From Nocardioides sp. (lineage in GTDB: Bacteria > Actinomycetota > Actinomycetes > Propionibacteriales > Nocardioidaceae): a DNA stretch of 64,000 bases. Below the pieces are notes generated by a model that made no database searches, was not told the DNA's origin, and saw only the letters and a list, made by a program, of their open reading frames with translations. The DNA lies in contig NZ_JASLGR010000059.1 in the NCBI RefSeq assembly GCF_030150155.1, positions 70,367 through 134,366 on the forward strand. Reading direction: 5' to 3'. A program made the position numbers and the translations under genes. Below are positions 57,903 to 64,000 of the stretch, one piece after another (the first letter of the stretch is position 1; each line of letters opens with the position of its first letter).

Positions 57903-59639
57903 TCACAGTGCGTTGCGGGCGACGTCGAGCAGCTCGCGGGCATGGGCCAGCGCCGTGTCGGAGTCGGCCATCCCGGCGAGCATCCGGGACAGCTCGCGCT
58001 CGCGACCGGCATCGTCGAGGAGCGTCAGACCCGAGCTGGTGACGGTGCCGTCGTGCGACTTCTCCACGATCACATGCCGGTCCGCGTACGCCGCCACCTG
58101 CGGGAGATGGGTGACGACCAGGACCTGAGCAGTGCGGGCGAGCTTCGCCAGCCGGCGCCCGACCTCGACCGCGGCAGCGCCGCCGACCCCGGAGTCGACC
58201 TCGTCGAAGACGAACGTGGGCACCGGGCTGGTCCCCGCCAGCGCGACCTCCAGGCCGAGCATGACCCGGGAGAGCTCACCGCCCGAGGCACCCTTGTGCA
58301 GCGGACGCGGGTCGGAGCCGGTGTTGGCCGCGAGCAGGAACTCGACGTCGTCGACGCCACCGGAGCCGAACCGCAGGTGACGCGTGCCGACGGCCAGCGG
58401 TGCCTTGCCGGTCGCGGGGTCCGCCTCGATCTGGGAGACCACGATGGTGACCCTGGCGTGCGGCATGGCGAGGTGCCCGAGCTCGGCGGTGACCTCGGCG
58501 GAGAGCCGGGCGGCGGCCTCGGTGCGGAGCGTGCTGAGCCGCTGTGCGAGGTCGGCCAGCTCGGACCTGACCTGGGCACGCCGGCGGCGCAGCTGCTCGA
58601 TCCGCTCGTCGGTGCCGTCGAGGTCGAGGAGGCGGTCGGAGGACTCCGCGGCCCAGGCCAGCACCTCGTCGATGGTCTCGCCGTACTTGCGGGTCAGCGC
58701 GCCGAGCGCTGCGCGGCGCTCGGAGACGGTGGCCAGCCGCATCGGGTCGGTCTCGACCGAGGTGGCGTAGGACGCGACGTCGGCAGCGAGGTCGGAGAGC
58801 AGGTAGGTGAGCTCGCCGACCCGGTCGGCGAGGGTGGCTGCCTCGGGGTCGTGGGCGCGCACCCCCTCGAGCTCGGTGCGGGCCGCGGCCAGGGCGCCGA
58901 GCGCGTCGGGGTGACCGTCCTCGGAGGAGAGCGCCTCGCGGGCGTTCTCGGCGGCTCGGCGCAGGGTGTCGGCGAAGCCGAGCCGCGCCTCCTCGGTGGC
59001 GAGCTGGACGTCCTCGCCCGGCTGGGGGTCGACGGCCTCGACCTCGCCGACGCCGAAGCGGAGCAGGTCGGCCTCGCGGGCACGTTCACGGGCCGAGGCA
59101 CTGACCTCGGCCAGCTCGGTCTCGACCGCGACCAGGTCGCGGTAGCGCTGGGTGTACTCCCCCAGCACCTCGGCCAGCGCGGGCCCACCGAAGCGGTCCA
59201 GGGCGTCGCGCTGTGCTCGGCCCTGGAGCAGCCGGTGCTGGTCGGACTGGCCGTGGACGGCGACGAGGGGCTCGCTGACGCCGGCAAGGGTGGTGATCGG
59301 CACCGCGGCGCCGCCGACGAAGGCACGGGAACGTCCCTCGGCCGCGACGGTGCGGGCCAGCAGGACGGAGTCGTCCTCGACCTCGCCACCGGCCTCGGTG
59401 ACGGCGTCGACGAGGCCGGGCAGGCCGGCGGTGCTGATCAGTCCCTCGACCCGGGCACTCTTGGAGCCGCGTCGGACCGAGCCGGCGTCGGCGCGTCCGC
59501 CGAGCAGCAGTCCGAGCGCCGTCACGACCATCGTCTTGCCCGCGCCGGTCTCACCGGTGATGACGGTCAGGCCGGGTCCGAGCTCGAGCACGGAGGAGTC
59601 GATCACGCCCAGGGAGCTGATCCGAAGCTCCTCAATCAT
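57903..59639 (-). CDS. recN: DNA repair protein RecN
   Basis: 578 residues. Walker A is GETGAGKT at 29-36 within ITGETGAGKTMVVTALGLLLGG; two coiled-coil arms flank a middle; the C-terminal SMC signature is KGASGGELSRVMLGLEVAL and Walker B TFVFDEVDSGVGGAAAVEVG. It is an SMC-like ATPase that helps join ends at double-strand breaks. ATG 59639 overlaps nadK by 8 bases; the frame above it overlaps nadK and is not used. Confidence 0.96.
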   Translation of the reverse strand: MIEELRISSLGVIDSSVLELGPGLTVITGETGAGKTMVVTALGLLLGGRADAGSVRRGSKSARVEGLISTAGLPGLVDAVTEAGGEVEDDSVLLARTVAAEGRSRAFVGGAAVPITTLAGVSEPLVAVHGQSDQHRLLQGRAQRDALDRFGGPALAEVLGEYTQRYRDLVAVETELAEVSASARERAREADLLRFGVGEVEAVDPQPGEDVQLATEEARLGFADTLRRAAENAREALSSEDGHPDALGALAAARTELEGVRAHDPEAATLADRVGELTYLLSDLAADVASYATSVETDPMRLATVSERRAALGALTRKYGETIDEVLAWAAESSDRLLDLDGTDERIEQLRRRRAQVRSELADLAQRLSTLRTEAAARLSAEVTAELGHLAMPHARVTIVVSQIEADPATGKAPLAVGTRHLRFGSGGVDDVEFLLAANTGSDPRPLHKGASGGELSRVMLGLEVALAGTSPVPTFVFDEVDSGVGGAAAVEVGRRLAKLARTAQVLVVTHLPQVAAYADRHVIVEKSHDGTVTSSGLTLLDDAGRERELSRMLAGMADSDTALAHARELLDVARNAL

Positions 59640-60567
59640 CGCTGCTCCCCCGGCGCGAGGCCACGCCGCGCCAGCCCTCGACGGGCAGGTCGAACTTGGC
59701 CACCAGGCGGTCGGTGAACGGCGCCTGGTGGAGCCGGACCAGACGGACCGGACGGTCACCGCGGGTGACCTCGATCCGGGCGCCGGGCGGCAGGTCGACG
59801 GCTCGACGGCCGTCGCACCACAGCACTCCGGCGCCGTTGGTCGTCTTGATCACCTCGACCGCCATCGTCGAGGTGGGCGAGACCACCAGCGGGCGGGCGA
59901 AGAGGGCATGGGCGCTGATCGGCACCATCAGCAGGGCCTCCACCGAGGGCCACACGATCGGGCCACCGGCAGAGAAGTTGTAGGCGGTCGAGCCGGTCGG
60001 GGTGGCACAGACCACGCCGTCGCAGCCGAACCGGGACAGCGGACGTCCGTCGATCTCGATGACGACCTCGAGCATGCGCTCGCGTGCCGCCTTCTCCACG
60101 CTCGCCTCGTTGACAGCGAAGGTGCGGAAGACCTCGTCGCCGTCATTGGTCACCTTCACGTCGAGGGTGAGTCGATCCTCGATGGTGTAGTGCCGGTGGA
60201 CGATCGCATCGAGCACGGTGCCGACGTCCTCGACCTCGGCCTCGGCGAGGAAGCCGACGTGGCCCAGGTTGACCCCCAGGACCGGCACGTTGCTGCCGTG
60301 GGTGACCTCGGCGGCGCGCAGGATCGACCCGTCCCCGCCGATCACGAGGACCAGCTCGCAGTCCTCGGCGGTCTCGCCCAGCTCGACGCCGGGCACGAAA
60401 CCGCGCGGCGCGAGGCCGAGCTCGGCCGACTCGTCGGCCGGCATCCGGACGATGATGCCGTGCTCCTCGAGCGCCTTGGTGAACTGTGCCGCGACCGCGC
60501 GCGCCTCAGGCCGACCCGTGTGGGTCAGCATCAGCACACGGCGGACGACATCCGCAGGGGTGGTCAT
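59632..60567 (-). CDS. nadK: NAD kinase
   Basis: 311 residues. The catalytic GGDGS is at 77-81 (VIGGDGSILRAAE); the NADP-binding GVNLGHVGFLAEAE, VFRTFAVNEASVEKA and DGVVCATPTGSTAYNFSAGGPIVWP are all typical. It phosphorylates NAD to NADP and so balances redox reactions. Its ATG overlaps the tlyA stop (ATGA). Confidence 0.96.
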   Translation of the reverse strand: MTTPADVVRRVLMLTHTGRPEARAVAAQFTKALEEHGIIVRMPADESAELGLAPRGFVPGVELGETAEDCELVLVIGGDGSILRAAEVTHGSNVPVLGVNLGHVGFLAEAEVEDVGTVLDAIVHRHYTIEDRLTLDVKVTNDGDEVFRTFAVNEASVEKAARERMLEVVIEIDGRPLSRFGCDGVVCATPTGSTAYNFSAGGPIVWPSVEALLMVPISAHALFARPLVVSPTSTMAVEVIKTTNGAGVLWCDGRRAVDLPPGARIEVTRGDRPVRLVRLHQAPFTDRLVAKFDLPVEGWRGVASRRGSSDD

Positions 60568-61445
60568 GGCTGCAGCCTCTCAGACTGGTCCGACACTTCG
60601 GGGCGTTCTTCCCCAGGAAGGCTGAGGCCGACCTTGTTCACGACCGCCTCGGTGATCTCGTCATCGGTGATCGTGGGCTCGCCGCGACGCAGCCAGAGGA
60701 AGAACTCGACGTTGCCCGAGGGGCCCGGCAGCGGACTGGTGGTCACCGCCCGCGCACCCCACCCGCGGGCAGCGGCGGCATGGGCGACGGAGACGACGGC
60801 CTCGGCGCGGAGCGCGGAGTCACGCACGACGCCGCCCTTGCCGACCCGGTCCTTGCCAACCTCGAACTGGGGCTTCACCATCAGAGCGAGGTCGCCGTCA
60901 GGCTGCATCACGCCGAGCAGCGCGTCCAGGACGAGCTCGAGGGAGATGAAGGAGAGGTCACCAACGATGAGGTCGACGGGGCCGCCCATCGACTCCGGTG
61001 TGATCTCACGGATGTTGGTCCGGTCGTGGATCACCACCCGCTCGTCGGACTGGAGCTTCCAGGCCAGTTGGCCGTAGCCGACGTCGACGGCGAGCACCTG
61101 GGCGGCGCCGTTGCGCAGCAGCACCTCGGTGAAGCCACCGGTGGAGGCACCGGCGTCCAGACAGCGGCGTCCCTGGACGCTCAGCCCGAGGGCCCCGAAC
61201 GCCGTCAGTGCGCCGACGAGCTTGTGCGCACCCCGGGAGACGTAGTCGGGGCTGAGCGGGTCGGGGCGGACCACGATCGCGACATCGGTGGTGACGCCGG
61301 TCGCGGGCTTGGTCGCCACCGCACCGGAGACTGTCACACGACCTGCAGCGATCAGCTCCGAGGCGTGTTCGCGGGATCGGGCCAACGAACGACGCACCAG
61401 CTCGGCGTCGAGTCGTAGGCGGCGGGGGCTTCCGGCATGGGCCAT
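60564..61445 (-). CDS. tlyA: TlyA family rRNA 2'-O-methyltransferase
   Basis: 293 residues. The S4 domain is residues about 10-70 (RLDAELVRRSLARSREHASELIAAGRVTVSGA), the FtsJ-type methyltransferase with CLDAGASTGGFTEVLLRNGA as SAM motif I and VIVGDLSFISLELVL further on. In mycobacteria it methylates C1409 of 16S and C1920 of 23S rRNA, and loss gives capreomycin resistance. It lies 2 bases after the small gene, and overlaps nadK. Confidence 0.95.
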   Translation of the reverse strand: MAHAGSPRRLRLDAELVRRSLARSREHASELIAAGRVTVSGAVATKPATGVTTDVAIVVRPDPLSPDYVSRGAHKLVGALTAFGALGLSVQGRRCLDAGASTGGFTEVLLRNGAAQVLAVDVGYGQLAWKLQSDERVVIHDRTNIREITPESMGGPVDLIVGDLSFISLELVLDALLGVMQPDGDLALMVKPQFEVGKDRVGKGGVVRDSALRAEAVVSVAHAAAARGWGARAVTTSPLPGPSGNVEFFLWLRRGEPTITDDEITEAVVNKVGLSLPGEERPEVSDQSERLQP

Positions 61446-61447
61446 CG

Positions 61448-61654
61448 TCAGTCGTCTTCACTAGCGGCCGGAGCCGCATCGGTCGGTGCGTCCAGAGCGC
61501 GACGCAGTTGCTCGTGAGCCCGCTCGAAGACGCCCACCTGGGCCTCGGGCGGCAGGTCTGCCGCGGCTTCGACGGACTCCAGGATCGAGTCGACCAGCGG
61601 CACACCGGTACGCACCTGCGCTGCCGCCACCGTGGCCTCGATCCCCTCAGTCAT
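61448..61654 (-). CDS. Small conserved protein between HAD phosphatase and tlyA
   Basis: 68 residues from ATG 61654 (the 83-residue frame from 61699 overlaps the HAD gene end). MTEGIEATVAAAQVRTGVPLVDSILESVEAAADLPPEAQVGVFERAHEQLRRALD looks like two amphipathic helices with a short acidic tail. A small ORF is also found here (Rv1693) in mycobacteria, so it is likely a real gene, of unknown role. 10 bases after the HAD stop, 2 before the tlyA start. Confidence 0.7.
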   Translation of the reverse strand: MTEGIEATVAAAQVRTGVPLVDSILESVEAAADLPPEAQVGVFERAHEQLRRALDAPTDAAPAASEDD

Positions 61655-61664
61655 GTCGAGAAGG

Positions 61665-62669
61665 TTACCGACCCGTCGGCGGGGTGAGGGCATCGACATT
61701 CGCGACCGTCCCGGTGCTGTCAGCGACCTGCCATGCCGCAGCGGCCACGGCCCGCCACCAGTCGTCGACGGCGCCCTCGCCCTCGACCTTCAGGGCACCG
61801 GCCTGGATCGTGACCCGCCAGCCGCCGCAGGTGACCTCGTCCGCAGCGCTCACGACCTCGCTCGGCTCGCGCACCAGACCGCCGAGGTCGGCAGCGACGT
61901 ACGTCGGCCTCTCCTCGCCCCGGGCCGCAGCAAGGTCGGCGACGCCGGTGACCCCGGTCATCACCAGCAGCGTGTCGACCCCGGCATGGGCGCCACCGGC
62001 GATGTCGGTGTCGAGCCGGTCCCCGACCATCAGTGGACGCTCTCCCCCGACCCGGCGGATGGTCTCGTCCAGCAGCGGGCGGTCGGGCTTGCCCGCGACG
62101 ACCGGGGTGACGCCGCTGAAGCCCTGCAGCAGCTCCACCATCACGCCGTTGCCGGGGGCGGTGCCGAAGGCGGTGGGGATCGTGAGGTCGGTGTTGGTGG
62201 CGACCCACCACAGCCCCTCCTTGATCCGGACCGCGGCCCGCATGATCTGGCGCCAGGTCACCTCGGGGGCGTAGCCGTTGACGATCGCGACGGCACTGAC
62301 GTCGTCGACCGCGACCGGGACCAGGCCGACCGCCTCGAGGGCAGCCAGCAGACCGTCGGAACCGAGGGTGGCGATCCGGCTTCCGGCCGGAAGCCGGTCT
62401 GCCAGGACCCGTGCAGCGGCCTGGGCCGAGGTGACGACGTCGGCCGGCGTGGCGGGGACGCCGAGCTCCACCAGGTGATCGGAGACGGTCTCGGGACGCC
62501 GTGCGGCGTTGTTCGTCACGAACGCCAGGCGGGCCCCGGCGCCGCGGGCCTGGGCCAGGTACTCCGGTGCACCGGGCACCGCTGCCCCGCCGATGTAGAC
62601 CACCCCGTCGAGGTCCAACATCACCACGTCATATCGGTTGATCAGGGCGCGGCCAGCGGTCGACTCCAT
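61665..62669 (-). CDS. HAD superfamily (NagD/PGP-like) sugar phosphatase
   Basis: 334 residues from ATG 62669. DLDGVVYIGGAAVPGAPEYLAQARG is motif 1 (Asp-x-Asp) with the C2 cap of the NagD class; FVTNNAARRPETV is motif 2 (Thr/Asn), GKPDRPLLDETIRRVG the Lys motif and MVGDRLDTDIAGGAHAG motif 4 acid pair. A C-terminal segment of about 70 residues (CGGWRVTIQAGALKVEG) is extra. It probably dephosphorylates a small sugar or nucleotide phosphate. It heads the leftward block, 23 bases from the divergent DUF1015 gene. Confidence 0.9.
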   Translation of the reverse strand: MESTAGRALINRYDVVMLDLDGVVYIGGAAVPGAPEYLAQARGAGARLAFVTNNAARRPETVSDHLVELGVPATPADVVTSAQAAARVLADRLPAGSRIATLGSDGLLAALEAVGLVPVAVDDVSAVAIVNGYAPEVTWRQIMRAAVRIKEGLWWVATNTDLTIPTAFGTAPGNGVMVELLQGFSGVTPVVAGKPDRPLLDETIRRVGGERPLMVGDRLDTDIAGGAHAGVDTLLVMTGVTGVADLAAARGEERPTYVAADLGGLVREPSEVVSAADEVTCGGWRVTIQAGALKVEGEGAVDDWWRAVAAAAWQVADSTGTVANVDALTPPTGR

Positions 62670-62692
62670 GCCGGTCACCCTACGATGGTGCG

Positions 62693-63805
62693 ATGGACAT
62701 GCGAACGGTGGTGCCACCGTCCCTCGCGGGTCCACTCCAGCTCACGCCGTTCGCGGCGACCCTGATGCAGCCGGTCCTCGTCGGGGACCCTGCCTCTGCC
62801 CGGCTGTTCGCCCGCCCCTGGAAGGGCGTCGAGGCACGTATCGAGCAGTGGGACCGCCGACGTCGGCTGATGCAGGACTCCGATCCTGCCCTCTATCTGC
62901 ACGAGTACAGCGACGGCGTCACCACGGTCCGTGGCCTGGTCGGTCTGCTTGAGCTCACTACCCGTGCCGTCGACGCGAGCGTGGCTGCGGTCGTCCCGCA
63001 CGAGGAGATCCACCCGCGCCAGTCCGACGAGCTGGTCGACCGGATGGCGCAGATGGCACTGCAGCCGGCCCCGATCCTGCTGGTGCACCGCGGCTCCGCT
63101 GCCCTGAAGTCGCTGCTGGCTGCGGTCGTGCTGGAGGCACCCACGCGCCAGTACGCCGATCACGCAGGCCACCCACACCGGATCTGGGCCCTGCGCGATC
63201 CTGATCTCCTCACCTCCGTCAGCGAGGCGATGGCGTCGTCGCGAGCGATGATTGCCGACGGTCACCACCGCTACGCGGCGTATCTGCGGATGCAGGCACG
63301 CATCCCCGGGGGTGCCTACGACCGAGGGCTGGCGTTCCTGGTGGACCAGGACGTGACGCCGTTGGCGGTCGGGGCGATCCATCGGGTCCTCCCCCGCGTG
63401 ACGCTAGCCGACATCCAGGCGGCGGCCCGGTCGATCGGCGCGCCGTTCCAGTTCCGTCCGCACGAGCTGCGCCCCGACGCGAAGCGTCAGCGCGTCGTGG
63501 TGACCGACGGCCGTCGGTGGGCGACACTCGACCTCACCCCGACCAACGGCCGTGCGCTGGTCGAAGCGCTCCACGAGCGTCTGATCCCGGCGCTGCCCCG
63601 GGGGCCGTGGGACATCGAGTTCCACCACGAGCACGACGCAGCCCTGGACGCCCTGCGTCACCGGAGCGCCGTGGCGCTCCTGCTTCCTCCCCCGGCCTTC
63701 GACGACATCTCGACAGCAGCCTTCAGTGGCCGCACGCTGCCGGAGAAGGCGACCTCCTTCCAGCCGAAGCCGGCGGTGGGATCGCTGATGCGCATCATCC
63801 GCTGA
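62693..63805 (+). CDS. DUF1015 domain protein
   Basis: 370 residues. Family marks are IADGHHRYAAYL near 186-197 and the C-terminal LPEKATSFQPKPAVGSLMR. The N-terminal PFAATLMQP also fits (normally P-F-R-A-x-x-Y). The family has no set function; it is found near serine and nucleotide metabolism genes in some bacteria. ATG 62693 is 23 bases from the divergent HAD gene; a shared promoter must overlap both. A terminator follows. Confidence 0.85.
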   Translation: MDMRTVVPPSLAGPLQLTPFAATLMQPVLVGDPASARLFARPWKGVEARIEQWDRRRRLMQDSDPALYLHEYSDGVTTVRGLVGLLELTTRAVDASVAAVVPHEEIHPRQSDELVDRMAQMALQPAPILLVHRGSAALKSLLAAVVLEAPTRQYADHAGHPHRIWALRDPDLLTSVSEAMASSRAMIADGHHRYAAYLRMQARIPGGAYDRGLAFLVDQDVTPLAVGAIHRVLPRVTLADIQAAARSIGAPFQFRPHELRPDAKRQRVVVTDGRRWATLDLTPTNGRALVEALHERLIPALPRGPWDIEFHHEHDAALDALRHRSAVALLLPPPAFDDISTAAFSGRTLPEKATSFQPKPAVGSLMRIIR

Positions 63806-63828
63806 GCGCGACGGCTTTCGAAATGGCA

Positions 63829-63860
63829 GCAGGGCCATCCCGTGAACGGGATGGCCCTGC
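63829..63860. terminator. 15-bp perfect stem terminator between DUF1015 gene and 5S rRNA
   Basis: GCAGGGCCATCCCGT at 63829-63843 pairs exactly with 63846-63860 across GA. It lies 23 bases after the DUF1015 stop and 12 bases beyond the 5S 3' end, so it can close both convergent transcripts; on the minus strand it ends the rRNA operon. Confidence 0.85.
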
Positions 63861-63872
63861 GCATAAAGTATG

Positions 63873-63989
63873 TCCGGCGGCGTCCTACTCTCCCACAACC
63901 TCGCGGTTGCAGTACCATCGGCGCTGAGAGGCTTAACTTCCGGGTTCGGGATGGGACCGGGTGTTTCCCTCTCGCTATGGCCGCCGTAA
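63873..63989 (-). rRNA. rrf: 5S ribosomal RNA
   Basis: Read leftward from 63989 the sequence gives TTACGGCGGCCATAGCG and goes on with the conserved CCCATCCCGAACCCGGAAG and GCCGATGGTACTGC segments, finishing with GCCGCCGGA that pairs with the 5' end. Ends are set by this helix and may be off by a base or two. It is the last gene of an rRNA operon whose 23S part is to the right of the window. Confidence 0.95.
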
Positions 63990-64000
63990 CTCTAGCGATC

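Overview
This is high-GC actinobacterial chromosome. Three things point to Actinomycetia, and a Nocardioides-like organism fits best: paired SigB/SigF-type sigma factors with partner-switching regulators, a DUF222/HNH protein with 3-ketosteroid degradation enzymes, and a 21 kb housekeeping block whose gene order matches the mycobacterial tlyA-to-der region. The genus is an inference; no 16S sequence is present.

Left part (1-9.1 kb): a truncated family-4 glycosyltransferase, then a stress-type cluster. It holds a large-subunit catalase, an Hrp1-like CBS protein, two tiny membrane proteins, a Rho_N-like small basic protein, a PP2C/pseudo-kinase/STAS fusion, a SigB/F-type sigma factor, a lipoprotein coupled to an NRAMP-related transporter, and a PRC-barrel protein. 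Two promoter-like sites of the stress-sigma type lie before the catalase and the lipoprotein. The cluster ends at a scar (about 9.16-9.60 kb) made of broken MarR and Bcr/CflA-type MFS genes.

Middle part (9.6-41.6 kb): mixed metabolic and regulatory genes. They include a CoA-transferase/hydrolase, the lhr-nei DNA repair pair, a LysR/MFS divergent pair, and a 3-oxoacid CoA-transferase (scoAB) divergent from an IclR regulator. Next come kshA and a kstD-family gene converging on a perfect 18-bp terminator, a complete six-gene partner-switching operon (phosphatase, RsbW-like kinase, two STAS proteins, anti-sigma, sigma), an AIM24 protein, a degenerate M20 peptidase, pncB, a secreted metzincin, a hot-dog dehydratase, a solo adenine-type DNA methyltransferase, a DUF222/HNH protein, an ECF sigma factor with a membrane partner, and a soluble chemoreceptor.

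Right part (41.7-64 kb): tRNA-Pro(GGG), then a long leftward block read from right to left: HAD phosphatase, small ORF, tlyA, nadK, recN, steA, mctB, pyrG, Nudix, xerD, DUF3516 helicase, GNAT, parA, a ribbon-helix-helix protein, scpA, scpB, rluB, aroH, tyrA, cmk, plsC, der. Most joints overlap by 1-16 bases, so translation is probably coupled. The theme is chromosome segregation, ribosome and rRNA maturation, nucleotide and aromatic amino acid synthesis. A DUF1015 gene runs rightward, and a 5S rRNA gene at the right edge marks the 3' end of an rRNA operon lying outside the window.

The only gene-poor stretch longer than 300 bases is 9079-9598, and it is filled by the pseudogene fragments. I see no CRISPR array, insertion sequence or prophage.
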